Translations under genes and position numbers: made by a program
DNA from: Verrucomicrobiaceae bacterium
GTDB lineage: Bacteria; Verrucomicrobiota; Verrucomicrobiia; Verrucomicrobiales; Verrucomicrobiaceae
DNA: 64,000 bases
Direction of reading: 5' to 3'
NCBI GenBank assembly: GCA_016795485.1
Contig: JAEUHM010000012.1
Span: 1 to 64,000, forward strand
Notes under the pieces: generated by a model
Told to the model about the DNA's origin: nothing
The model's input: only the letters and a program-made list of their open reading frames with translations
The model's database searches: none
In this document: positions 54,301 through 62,086 of the stretch, piece after piece
Layout of the letters: each line of letters starts with the position of its first letter
Numbering within the stretch: the first letter of the stretch is position 1

Positions 54301-55515
54301 ACCAACGCCACAGCTGGAACCACCTTCACCATCACCGTGCCAAGCGATGCTGCTGCACGCTCCGGTAGAGTCCGTTTCACCGCGTTCCGAGGTTCCTACA
54401 CCGTCAGCAACTCGGGTTTACCTGCTCCCAATGAGCGGCGCATCACGTTCGACACCACCGACCGCATGACCAGTCGAATCTGTGATCACCATCTCGTGGT
54501 CGGAAACCAAGTCTTCCAGAACTTCACCGCAGGCAACCCAATGCCGCTGGACAGCACGTTCACAGTCGAAAGCGTGCCTGACGCCAACACATTCACTGTG
54601 CTTACCGATGCCGCCACAGCCGTCCCAGGCGGCGGGAACAACGACGCTGACAACGGCATGTGGATGTTCCCTCTCGTGGTTCAGCCTACCTCTCGTTCTG
54701 GCAGCATGAGCGGCCAGCCCAGCACCTTTGCCATGGGCAATACCGATACCGACATGGACCAGACACCGCTCAATGCCGATACTGTGTTCAACTACTTCCT
54801 CCCTGACTACAAGTTCCCCGGCACACTCGCCTCACAGGGCATCACCACCCCTGAGTTCCAGCTCACGGCGGAAACCACCTCCGTGCGTCAGGCCAACTTC
54901 ATCTACAACGGCCTGCTCAACCCCGGTGACACCAACGGCATCAGCAGCTTTAAGTCAGGCGGACACGCGCTCGTCCTCGACTTCAGCCCTTGGTATGTGA
55001 ACGCCAACGCCAACGTCAATACACCCGGAGAAGTCTTCGGTGCCGGTCCACAAACCGGTCAGGCATGGACCAGCAATGCCAACCTGCCCACCCTCATCAA
55101 TCATCTTAACACCCTCCTGTGTTCTGGCCAGATGAGCGCCTCCGCCCGCAGTCTGATAGAGACCTTCCTGCTGTATGAGCGCACCATCAGCGCTATCCCC
55201 GTCAGTAGCCCCTGCGCCATCACCACCTCCACACCTCATGGGCTTGCCACTGGCAACTCCGTCACCATCTCTGGCGTCACGGGAGGCACCTTCAGCGCTA
55301 CCGTGAACAACACCTTCACCGTCACCGTCACCGGGGCCAATACCTTCACCGTACCGGTCAATTGCACCAGCACCAGCGGCTTGAGCCTCACCAATGCCCG
55401 CGTGTCCTACGTCCCCTACACCAACGCCGCGCCCACGGACACCAACAAGCGTGATCGCCTCCGCGCCATTATCCATCTAATCCTCACCAGCCCGGACTTC
55501 ACCATTCAGCGTTAA
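48331..55515 (+). CDS. giant exported DUF1800 protein with PA14, CHRD and Calx-beta modules
   Basis: A 2394-residue protein with signal peptide ending MVPTASA; start chosen from the promoter and this signal (48349 is an alternative). In order: TSP3/dockerin-like loops (DLDGDGCTNLVESVAG, DTDGDGVSNWAEI), a Calx-beta repeat (about 215-330), two PA14-like domains (about 455-620 and 725-1045), an Ig-like domain (GLPAWLSYSNGVISGTPP), a third PA14-like segment (RGYITAPTTGNYYFWL), a CHRD domain (about 1290-1434; INLHTAAYPNGEIRGNY), and DUF1800 (from about 1449; FLTQASFGASADDIKAL, LRQRIAFALSEIVVVS, YAREIKQLFSIGLYRMWPDG, IVGFAHVFTGWT). The DUF1800 domain is interrupted twice by beta-rich FCCH-like segments. 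The partner DUF1501 gene follows after 24 bases. Function unknown; clearly extracytoplasmic. Confidence 0.88.
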   Translation: MTSKLKMLVRKQLIACFGMALACMVPTASATTDSYSTGPGEGAADGLDDVWQALFNCWGLAPSGDLDGDGCTNLVESVAGTDPRNPNDCISVGNVSLAGNTITFKFDAEAGKKYRVMSDDAPDGDFTTLVPLTLPAPGNEYVPAADNPNESVSVVKDAGTRKFYKLEVSDVDTDGDGVSNWAEISLGLNPSDDDSDNDGILDGAEVEADVSVEDTVSVTSAETLASEDGPTSGRFTVSRTRTLFPISVTFGLSGTAADPADYTASPSPASTLNFVVGETEKQIYVNPIQDASVEGTESVTATLTSAVNTTTTGDFEDPDIAVASATVIISNNTTASGTGLTARYYDHSSSTYAHAANFGDTASYNFTRGSPTTQGTIVVTPTSGVLATLLAALTPGSSQVKLTFTSGNLNNALYNHLMYPVTAKTASNFTVSITAAAALPTSGTGNSNFSIQPIHPAVIERTENINFDYVYGTPNAVSIAAAAGTTATNVPDNYSTTYEAYLAPATSGSYRFQLDADDKARLFIDLDLSGTFDPGEQVLEHGWDTSATGSPEDGVADNEVIGTFKVSSSYSLSIPGSPAQRYKMRIEHVETVDSARCRLQWSLNGGTFANIPQAEQFTHTQAMTANYNYTRNTTTTGTATITLTAHGLSVGNTATLAFSSGNLFTPNISDLNGYSGNYTVATVPTADTFTVAITGTNLPNSGTGAGFLENRSNSGTTGVFNKIYTNTTFSNTPGRIGVDAAVTTGNNGIWGYGTPDVALINTESFSVRWSGQVQPQFSEEYTFVVHVEDNAIFRFNGQVQELKAHTSADQAGATYVYDPVTGNTVVTFSGMVIKADNFVVGETVRVNPTSGNLNYGAGATYVYTPSTGDMVVDYTGVAALASGGFVVGEEVFLDPTSNKLTSLGSLPYIITAVSGSTFTVNVGANLFPTSTALDNGTISFSDTKNLVISAVTSTSFTVNHGIGKHVASSGNVSIEIINKPMRDWLGTTSAYGNERYVRIPVVGGTRYDIELEYFEATGYARSQLFWYSASQPRQVIPSERLYPSTGPLAPSTHTNSILASALAGGPFSYTIAGSNGASISVTGLPAWLSYSNGVISGTPPSGSAGSYQIVITLTNGNGTSTSVLNLEVQEAEGTVDREVWTGVAGTSISSIPTGTNPNLTTALTSLALPASSGDDYGTRVRGYITAPTTGNYYFWLNSADTAEFWLSNDAEPVNAFKRASITNGTAKSPWMALEQGQRYYFELLHKAGTGTADGASVSWSKPDEPTTAPSEIVPGYVLDSYAPPAPGTTPGTLYVATMLAQAGAITNGVGTATLRVNDTETIAYVSFDEAGFETPPYRGMTGEKTEWHVHADPFLTHSSMIIYDGDEPVTDGDGLITNPADPNYGSHKWTITGVGTLTTDDIRELIKQGKAYINLHTAAYPNGEIRGNYTLANGSRTFSAPPAAPSWTDDSTDNAAVSRFLTQASFGASADDIKALKAIVPTGGKTRYEMWIEDQFSKAPSQALPEVLAKEQSDANGGGQFTEDLFFNAWWRNSNTGSDQLRQRIAFALSEIVVVSAQGPLDNRAEALSYYYDKLNADAFGNFRTILEDVTLTPAMGRYLDMRNNDKPDLTVGRIPNENYAREIKQLFSIGLYRMWPDGTLMLTSTDRPIDTYTQREIVGFAHVFTGWTDGYDGAYRTAISAPTNWMRQMREVPARHFTGPKRVLNNEVLPGLDTLGGQPLDPYATHNSTHFGQAAYQNLPSQELDASHNQLFDHPNTGPFICRQLIQRLVTSHPSRDYLYRVVQAFNNDGTGVRGNMQAVIKAILLDYEARSTTERDKPAFGKQREAVLRVAAAGRAFRLPGTTGTWVQPSTTQPTAGAHVIEVNTGTMNPKLVGGRSVHIDFVGPAWTVGDTTPTDGIYTVLSTPAPTTTNPFKFYINGTGWGGISTTNGTSTEGIAGTYSAAAGATTATITWSGHWLPAGGSIYLDFSVPTGTAIPDGVYTALTSDSTNATAGTTFTITVPSDAAARSGRVRFTAFRGSYTVSNSGLPAPNERRITFDTTDRMTSRICDHHLVVGNQVFQNFTAGNPMPLDSTFTVESVPDANTFTVLTDAATAVPGGGNNDADNGMWMFPLVVQPTSRSGSMSGQPSTFAMGNTDTDMDQTPLNADTVFNYFLPDYKFPGTLASQGITTPEFQLTAETTSVRQANFIYNGLLNPGDTNGISSFKSGGHALVLDFSPWYVNANANVNTPGEVFGAGPQTGQAWTSNANLPTLINHLNTLLCSGQMSASARSLIETFLLYERTISAIPVSSPCAITTSTPHGLATGNSVTISGVTGGTFSATVNNTFTVTVTGANTFTVPVNCTSTSGLSLTNARVSYVPYTNAAPTDTNKRDRLRAIIHLILTSPDFTIQR

Positions 55516-55539
55516 TCCAAGCCTACTCTCCAGCGCACC

Positions 55540-57012
55540 ATGAACGCACCCAACATCATCACCCGCCGCAGCTTCCTCACACGCACCGCTTTGTTAGCTG
55601 GGGCAGGAGCCGGAGCCAGTACCATCCGGGACATGCAACTCATGAACTCCCTCATGGCTGCACAGACCCCTACTGACTACAAAGCCCTCGTCTGCGTCTT
55701 CATGGGCGGCGGAAATGACGCCAACAACTGGATCGTCCCCACCGACAACACCACCCATGCCGAGTACTCCGCCATCCGTGGCAACCTCACCCTGCCCGTG
55801 GGTTCCCTCCTACCCCTTAGAACCGGCCCACTCCCCACTGACCCCCTCCACACCCACGGCGGGCGCACCTATGGCTTCCACCCCTCAGGTGCCAATCTCC
55901 AGACCCTCTTTGGAGAAAAGAAACTCGCCATCGTACAGAACGTAGGCACGCTCAACCGCCCCACCACCCGCGCTCAGTATCTCTCCGGCCTTGCTGCCTA
56001 CCGTCCGCCGCAACTCTTCTCCCACAGTGACCAGGTCACTCAGTGGCAGACCTCCATACCCGACGTGCCACCCACCACCGGCTGGTATGGCCGCATGGCA
56101 GACATTTATAACGCCGCAGCCAACCCCTCCGGCAACATCTCCATGTCCGTCTCCCTCAATGGAGCCAACACCCTCCAGGTAGGCAACCTCATCTCCCAGT
56201 ACCACGTCTCCACCGCAGGCGCCGTCACCCTTGCAGGCAACCACATGACCGGCAGCGGAGCACGCGTCCAGGCCATGCGCGACATCATGGCCCTCACCCA
56301 CCCCAATCTCCAGCGCCAGGCATACGCCAGCGTCCTGGACAACGCCATCTTCACCGGCGACCTCCTCAACTCCAACATCCAGGCCACTGCGGAAGCCGCC
56401 CAAGGCGGCACCTGGGTCTGGAACACCGCCTTCCCCACCTCCAGCCTCGGCAATCAGATGAAAATGATCGCCCGGCTCATTCAGGCATCCGGCCCAGCGG
56501 GGTTTAACATGAAGCGCCAGACCTTCTTCTGCTCCACCGGCGGCTTCGATACCCACACCGCCCAAGTCCGCCGCCCCAACGGCACCGACGACCCCACCGC
56601 CACCGACAGCACCCACTACACACTCCTCGCAGACATCGCCAACTGCATGTTCGCCTTCCAGCGCGCCATGGAGCAGATCGGCTTCCAGGACAAAGTCACC
56701 CAGTTCACTGCCAGCGACTTCTCCCGCACCTTCCCCACCAACAGCCAGGGTTCAGACCACGGCTGGGGTTCCCACCACATCGTGGTCGGTGGCAGAGTAA
56801 ACGGTGGCAATATGTTCGGCCATCTACCCACCTTTGCCATCAATGGCCCCGACGATACCGGCACAGGCCGTTGGATACCTACCCTCTCCGTCGATCAACA
56901 CGCAGCCACCATCGCCAAGTGGTATGGCCTCGACTCAACCGAGATCGGAGCCATCCTGCCCAACATCAGCCGATTCCCCAGCAACGACCTCGGCTTCATG
57001 AAGCCGGCATAA
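55540..57012 (+). CDS. DUF1501 protein, partner of DUF1800
   Basis: A 490-residue exported protein. The signal contains TRRSFLTRTALLAGAGAGAS, of Tat type. DUF1501 blocks: ALVCVFMGGGNDANNWIVP, RTYGFHPSGANLQTLFGEKKLAIVQNVG (two blocks), FFCSTGGFDTHTAQ, DFSRTFPTNSQGSDHGWGSHH. This is the 'YcaO-independent' DUF1800-linked branch in the sense that it differs from the copy at 42826 in length and in the SDHGWGSHH ending of the metal-like site. It lies 24 bases after the DUF1800 gene. The bottom strand is also open over long stretches because of the high GC at codon third positions. Activity unknown. Confidence 0.92.
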   Translation: MNAPNIITRRSFLTRTALLAGAGAGASTIRDMQLMNSLMAAQTPTDYKALVCVFMGGGNDANNWIVPTDNTTHAEYSAIRGNLTLPVGSLLPLRTGPLPTDPLHTHGGRTYGFHPSGANLQTLFGEKKLAIVQNVGTLNRPTTRAQYLSGLAAYRPPQLFSHSDQVTQWQTSIPDVPPTTGWYGRMADIYNAAANPSGNISMSVSLNGANTLQVGNLISQYHVSTAGAVTLAGNHMTGSGARVQAMRDIMALTHPNLQRQAYASVLDNAIFTGDLLNSNIQATAEAAQGGTWVWNTAFPTSSLGNQMKMIARLIQASGPAGFNMKRQTFFCSTGGFDTHTAQVRRPNGTDDPTATDSTHYTLLADIANCMFAFQRAMEQIGFQDKVTQFTASDFSRTFPTNSQGSDHGWGSHHIVVGGRVNGGNMFGHLPTFAINGPDDTGTGRWIPTLSVDQHAATIAKWYGLDSTEIGAILPNISRFPSNDLGFMKPA

Positions 57013-57251
57013 ATGCCGACTCGAGGCCTCAGTCACAGCGCCTTGGCACATGGGAGCTCTCCCTGAGGAGGAGGGGGATCGCGGCGTTGTGGTCTGGAGA
57101 GCGCAGGCGATACCGAGCGGTTCATTCTTGTCATCGACTCCACCACATACAAGAGGAAGGGGTGGGGGTCATCTCCACGCCAAGAGCCTCCCGGAGCTAT
57201 TTTTGATCGTAAAGACCTCTTAAATGGTCTATAACGACTCTAACTCCTGAA
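57013..57251. other. 239-base gap without a supported gene
   Basis: No gene is supported here. A short dyad, GCTCTCC and GGAGAGC about 40 bases apart, is present. No terminator with a T-run follows the DUF1501 stop, and no good promoter precedes the next gene. Confidence 0.4.
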
Positions 57252-60248
57252 ATGACAAACCGCGCTATACTTTGCCATGTGCTGCTCTGTGCCTTGATGA
57301 TGGCAGGTGGTTCTGCGGGGGTCGCTCAGCAGCCGTTTGGCATGACCTCGCGGCCGAAGGTGGGGGATTACATGGACGGTTACCTGCTGGCACCTCCTGG
57401 ATCGACGCCACCAGAGCCGCTGGTCCCGGTGAATGCGTTCCCGAATCTCACTTTCCAAAACCCCATGGGTATGGTGCAGATGCCTGGAACAAATCTGCTG
57501 GTGGTCTGGGAACGTGAGGGCACGGTCCGCGCATTCCCAAAGGACCCTGCAGCATCTACCACCACGCTTCTGCTCAACATCAGCAGCCGCTGCCAAGGCT
57601 GGGATGACTGCGGCATCGTGGCGCTGGCGTATCACCCGCAGTTCAGTTTGGGCAATGCGACTCATCGCCACGTTTACTTGTGGTACACGTGGAATCCACC
57701 GGGCACCATCAAGGGAAGTGCGGCGGCAAGGCCTGCGGGTTATCCGTATGTGGTTTGTTGGAATCGACTGTCTCGGTTCGATGTGACGGAGAGCGGCGTC
57801 ATTCTTCCTGAGACGGAGTTGGTAATGATTCACCAAAAATGCAAGACGGTGTGGCACAAAGGAGGCGGGATGTTCTTCCATCCAACAAATGGCTTCCTCT
57901 ATCTCACGGTGGGCGAGGACTTTGACCAGACGGTGAATGCTCAGCGGGTGGATCGCGGTCTGTTTGGCGGCGTGCTCAGGATTGACGTGGACATGATCGG
58001 CGGAACGACCTCTCATCCGATCCCCCGACAGCCACTGCCCGGTCCCGATGACGACACGGGGAGCTACTCTGCCAACTACTACATACCGAACGACAATCCG
58101 CTCGTGGGCCAACCGAACACGCTGGAGGAGTTTTATGTGATCGGGCTCAGGAGTCCAGACGAGATGACTTACGACTCGGTTTCTGGCCGCATCTTCATCA
58201 GTGACGTGGGCGACTACGGGCCGACGGCGAGGGAGGAGATCAACGTGATCGAACCAGGGGAAGTGACCGCCGGTATGCCGCTCAATTTCCAGTGGCACAA
58301 AGTGCAAGGCTTCCCCACGGCACCGCTAACAGGCCTCTACTCACCCAGTCTGAGCAAGAACCCGAAGCTAGCGTATGCTCATGCGGAGAATGGTAATGTA
58401 GCCGCAGTGATGGGCGGCTTTGTTTATCGCGGAGCAGCTCTGGCTGCGACTTTGGGCGGGAAGTATGTGTTTGCGGACAACATGTCCGGCAAAGTGTGGA
58501 CGCTTGATGAATCCACCAACCCAGCAGGCAAAAACTTGATCGCGATGCTGCCAAACGGTCCTGGGGTGAATCGAGGACAGAACTATTTGGGTATTTCATC
58601 GTTCGCGCTGGATGCTGCGGGTGAACTTTACCTCTGCCGATTGAGCAATGAAGGCGGAGGCATCTTCAAACTGGCACCTAACACAGGGGTGGGTTTCCAA
58701 CTTCAAAACACGCTGTCCAAGACCAAGCTCTTCAGCAACATGCTCAATCGCACTCCGAGCACCAAGCTGATCCCTTACACGCTGAACCATCCATTCTGGT
58801 CAGACGGAGCGCTGAAGTGTCGCTGGATGGCCATCCCTCACGGCGGGACGGAGTGGACAAAGAAGATCGGCTTCTCGGAGACGGGTGAGTGGACTTTTCC
58901 GGAGGGCAGTGTGTTGGTGAAGCACTTTGACCTCCGGTTGAGCGATGTAGCGACTTCGCCCGTGAGAAGACTGGAGACACGCGTCATTGCCAAGACTGCC
59001 TCTGGAATCGTAGCAGGCACCTACAAATGGCAAGCCGACCGTCTGAACGCCAAACTAGTGACCGATACGACCTTCGAGGACATCAAGATCACGATTCGCG
59101 GTGTGGGAACGCCCGCTGGATACAACTTGGGCGGTACGACGTCACCAGCGGGAAGCAGTTCACAAACGAGCACAAAACTAGTGATCAACGGTTCGGGCAG
59201 CGGCATCGGCAGCACCGGCGATCAAGCTCGGTTCAACTACGTGAAGCGAACGGGCGACTTTGATTTCTTCGTCCGCGTGGAAAGTCTGGCTCCTTCCGTG
59301 GGTGGGACGACTCCTCTGGCCACGGTGGGCTTAATAGCACGCAGTGACTTCACGCCGGGCAGTGCATGTGCCGGAGTCTCGGCGGGAATGACCACCGACA
59401 ACGTGGACAAGGAGACCACAGCATTTCAATTTCATGTTAGAAGCACCTCTGCGGCCAGCATGTCTTCTACTCCACCTCCAGATGGCATGAGCGCTGCCTA
59501 TCCACATGTCTGGCTGCGGCTGAAGCGGACGGGAAATGACTTCACGGCCTACGTAGCACGCAACGCCGTGGATTGGGAGGCAATAGGGAACACAACCCTT
59601 GCCGGAGCACCTGCTGAGATGCTCTGGGGTGTAGTCTGCTCGGCCAACGAGGCTGGCAAACGAGCCAAGGCTACCGTTCACTTCCAAACAAAGCGCGTGC
59701 AGCGCTGGACATTCCCTGGCCAGACTTCATGCATGGCATGCCACACCGCCAATGCAGGCTGGATCTTGGGCCCCAACTCGCGCCAAATGAACTGCAACGC
59801 ATACTTTGCGAACACCAAGGTGACGGACAACCAGATCCGTGCATGGAACAACGTCGGACTGTTTGACCAGACTTTGACCGAGGGTGGGATTACTGGATTG
59901 GACAAGCTGGTAGCCCTCTCGAACACCGCAGCCACGCTTGAAGCACGTGCGCGATCCTACTTGGACTCCAACTGTGGGTATTGTCACCGCCCAGGTGGCG
60001 TGAATGCGCTGTGGGACGGGCGTTGGACCACGCCTCTGGGTTCTCAGGGGCTGCTGAATGGCAATCCGCTCAATGATCTCGATATCGCTGGCGCTAAGTT
60101 GATCGCACCGGGCAATCCAGACCTCTCGTTGATACACTATCGCACGGACAGCCTTGGCGGACATCAAATGCCGCCGCTCGGAAAGAACCGAATCGACCTC
60201 GACGGAGCTGCATTGCTCAAGGAGTGGATTCTTTCGCTGCCGCCTTGA
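57252..60248 (+). CDS. exported sugar-dehydrogenase-like propeller fused to cytochrome c domain
   Basis: A 998-residue protein with signal peptide (MTNRAILCHVLLCALMMAGG). Residues of about 60-430 resemble the PQQ-dependent glucose/sorbosone dehydrogenase propeller: NPMGMVQMPGTNLLVVWEREG, ALAYHPQF, LYLTVGEDFD, GGVLRIDVD, EFYVIGLRSPDEMTYD, ISDVGDYGPTAREEINVI. Then comes an SO_2930-like region (HPFWSDGALKCRWMAIP) with two haem c sites, CMACH (827-831) and CGYCH (908-912). Between KWQADRLNAKLV and QRWTFPGQTS, a beta-sandwich of about 200 residues resembling DUF1349/LamG (DFDFFVRVESL, VGLIARSDF, WLRLKRTGNDFTAYVA) is inserted. Likely an extracytoplasmic, haem-coupled sugar or alcohol oxidase; substrate unknown. 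Its last 32 bases overlap the convergent antiporter gene. Confidence 0.85.
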   Translation: MTNRAILCHVLLCALMMAGGSAGVAQQPFGMTSRPKVGDYMDGYLLAPPGSTPPEPLVPVNAFPNLTFQNPMGMVQMPGTNLLVVWEREGTVRAFPKDPAASTTTLLLNISSRCQGWDDCGIVALAYHPQFSLGNATHRHVYLWYTWNPPGTIKGSAAARPAGYPYVVCWNRLSRFDVTESGVILPETELVMIHQKCKTVWHKGGGMFFHPTNGFLYLTVGEDFDQTVNAQRVDRGLFGGVLRIDVDMIGGTTSHPIPRQPLPGPDDDTGSYSANYYIPNDNPLVGQPNTLEEFYVIGLRSPDEMTYDSVSGRIFISDVGDYGPTAREEINVIEPGEVTAGMPLNFQWHKVQGFPTAPLTGLYSPSLSKNPKLAYAHAENGNVAAVMGGFVYRGAALAATLGGKYVFADNMSGKVWTLDESTNPAGKNLIAMLPNGPGVNRGQNYLGISSFALDAAGELYLCRLSNEGGGIFKLAPNTGVGFQLQNTLSKTKLFSNMLNRTPSTKLIPYTLNHPFWSDGALKCRWMAIPHGGTEWTKKIGFSETGEWTFPEGSVLVKHFDLRLSDVATSPVRRLETRVIAKTASGIVAGTYKWQADRLNAKLVTDTTFEDIKITIRGVGTPAGYNLGGTTSPAGSSSQTSTKLVINGSGSGIGSTGDQARFNYVKRTGDFDFFVRVESLAPSVGGTTPLATVGLIARSDFTPGSACAGVSAGMTTDNVDKETTAFQFHVRSTSAASMSSTPPPDGMSAAYPHVWLRLKRTGNDFTAYVARNAVDWEAIGNTTLAGAPAEMLWGVVCSANEAGKRAKATVHFQTKRVQRWTFPGQTSCMACHTANAGWILGPNSRQMNCNAYFANTKVTDNQIRAWNNVGLFDQTLTEGGITGLDKLVALSNTAATLEARARSYLDSNCGYCHRPGGVNALWDGRWTTPLGSQGLLNGNPLNDLDIAGAKLIAPGNPDLSLIHYRTDSLGGHQMPPLGKNRIDLDGAALLKEWILSLPP

Positions 60249-61992
60249 GGTCCGTTCCTTCGGGATTGCACAAGAGCACAGCGCTAGCCACGGCGGCCTT
60301 GCTGGTTTGCTCTTCATCATGCACCACAACATCCGCGCCAAGAAGCCGGAGACGCTTTTGATCCGAACCAAAACGTGCGCGAGCAATCACAGGAACCTCA
60401 GGAGCACGTTCTCGCACGATCTCCAGCGCCGTAGCCGTGACGGTAGCATCTGGGAAAGTGAAGGCCACGAGACGGGCCTTTTCCAGACGAGCTAGATCCC
60501 ACGTTTCGGAGTGTGCGGCGTCTGCAAAGAGCACCGGCTGCCCGGACTTCTGCAATCGGCGGATCGTGTCTGCATTGAGATCCACAATGAGCGTGGTGAT
60601 GCCTTGATCATGCAGCGCTTCGTTAAGTTTCTGCCCCACCGGGCCACAGCCACAGATGATGGCATGCCCTTCCATGGCCGAAACGCGCTTCCGCAGTACT
60701 GGCTCCACCACTGCGGCCGTAGAGGCCTTGCGCCAGCCGAGTTTTTCTAACCAAGAGCCGAGCGGAACGGCTGCTCGCATGGCAGCAGGCAGCACGGCCA
60801 TGGAGAGCGCTGCACTGGCAAGCAGTGTCTGCTGAAACTCGCTGCTCCAAAGACGTGATCCACCGGCTTTCTGCACGAGCACCAAGGAAAACTCGCCCGC
60901 ACTGGATAAACTGATGCCTGCCAGCAATGCACTCTTGGGCGCTAAGCCAAGCCGCCGCGCCACCGCCGTGATCAAAGCGGTCTTCAGCACCATGAGCCCC
61001 AGCGTGGAGCCAAGGATCATCTTCCAGGCGGGCAGCGCCACTTTGAGATCAATCATCAGACCCACCGAAACGAAGAACAATGTGAGGAACAGATCCTTGA
61101 GCGGCATCACATCCGCGAGGATGCGGTGTTTGTAGATCGACTCACTGACCGCCAAGCCAGCTACGAAAGCACCCAGAGCGAGGCTTAGCCCGAGCATGGC
61201 ACCACAAAACGCAAGACCGATGCACAAACCCACCACCGTGAGTGTGAACAGCTCTCGGTTACGCGTCAGCGCCACAGCATGGAGTAGACGCGGGATCACA
61301 TAACGAGCGAGCACGAGCGACAAGGCAACAAACGCGAGCCCACGCCACAAAAGCCCCAAGACGCTGCCCGCCAGTGGCTCGCCGCCAGCCGCGCTACCAT
61401 TCAAGAGCAACGGGAGGAACAGCAGAAAGACGATGATGAACAGGTCCTGAAAGATCGCCACGGCCAGAGCCATGCGCGCGCTTGGCGTGCCAGCCATCTC
61501 CATGTCCTGAAATGACTTCACGCTCACGGCAGTCGAACTCATGGCCAAAGCCACAGACAACACGATGGCCGCCGGCCACGAAATCATCCCAAGTGCTCCC
61601 AGCAGCAACCAGGGGACCATGCAGAGCCCCATCTGCCATCCGCCGCCCGTAAAAGCGAGCCGCCTCAGGTATTTCAGGTCACTGAGTGAGAACTCCAGCC
61701 CCAGGGTGAACATCAGCAGCATCACGCCAAACTCAGACATTTGGGCCACGGCTGCTTCCACACCCGTGCTGCTCATTCCGCCTAGCACACCGCTATTGGC
61801 CAAAGCGACCCCACAGATGAAGTAGCCAATGAGGAGGGACTGCTGAAGCCGTAGCAAGAGGAGCGAAACCAGCACCACGCTGATCAGCATGATGGCCAGA
61901 AGGGAAAATAGCGGCGGCAGTCCGTGAGCGTCTCCTGCGCCCTGCACTCCGAGCAAAATGACTCCTGCCACTGGTTCCATCACGCTTTTCAT
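60217..61992 (-). CDS. CPA2 cation:proton antiporter, KefB/KefC-like, with NAD-binding domain
   Basis: A 591-residue membrane protein; ATG 61992 is chosen because it starts the hydrophobic region, while the frame to 62361 runs through the divergent transporter gene. About 12 transmembrane helices form the Na+/H+-exchanger fold (LLIGYFICGVALANSGVLGG, GVMLLMFTLGLEFSLSDLK, LSVALAMSSTAVSVKS, LALGAFVAGLAVSES). After them, GHAIICGCGPVGQKLNEAL is a TrkA-N (RCK) nucleotide-binding domain. It expels K+ or Na+ in exchange for protons, probably regulated by NAD(H) or glutathione-like ligands. The 3' end overlaps the convergent cytochrome gene by 32 bases. Confidence 0.9.
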   Translation of the reverse strand: MKSVMEPVAGVILLGVQGAGDAHGLPPLFSLLAIMLISVVLVSLLLLRLQQSLLIGYFICGVALANSGVLGGMSSTGVEAAVAQMSEFGVMLLMFTLGLEFSLSDLKYLRRLAFTGGGWQMGLCMVPWLLLGALGMISWPAAIVLSVALAMSSTAVSVKSFQDMEMAGTPSARMALAVAIFQDLFIIVFLLFLPLLLNGSAAGGEPLAGSVLGLLWRGLAFVALSLVLARYVIPRLLHAVALTRNRELFTLTVVGLCIGLAFCGAMLGLSLALGAFVAGLAVSESIYKHRILADVMPLKDLFLTLFFVSVGLMIDLKVALPAWKMILGSTLGLMVLKTALITAVARRLGLAPKSALLAGISLSSAGEFSLVLVQKAGGSRLWSSEFQQTLLASAALSMAVLPAAMRAAVPLGSWLEKLGWRKASTAAVVEPVLRKRVSAMEGHAIICGCGPVGQKLNEALHDQGITTLIVDLNADTIRRLQKSGQPVLFADAAHSETWDLARLEKARLVAFTFPDATVTATALEIVRERAPEVPVIARARFGSDQKRLRLLGADVVVHDEEQTSKAAVASAVLLCNPEGTDLKAAAKESTP

Positions 61993-62086
61993 GATGCAGC
62001 CTCGCCCCCTGCTCAACCAGATTTCACCAGAGAGTCTGAACGAGAATGTTTTCGACAAACGTTCTGCTGCGTTCCAATCGTCCGCC

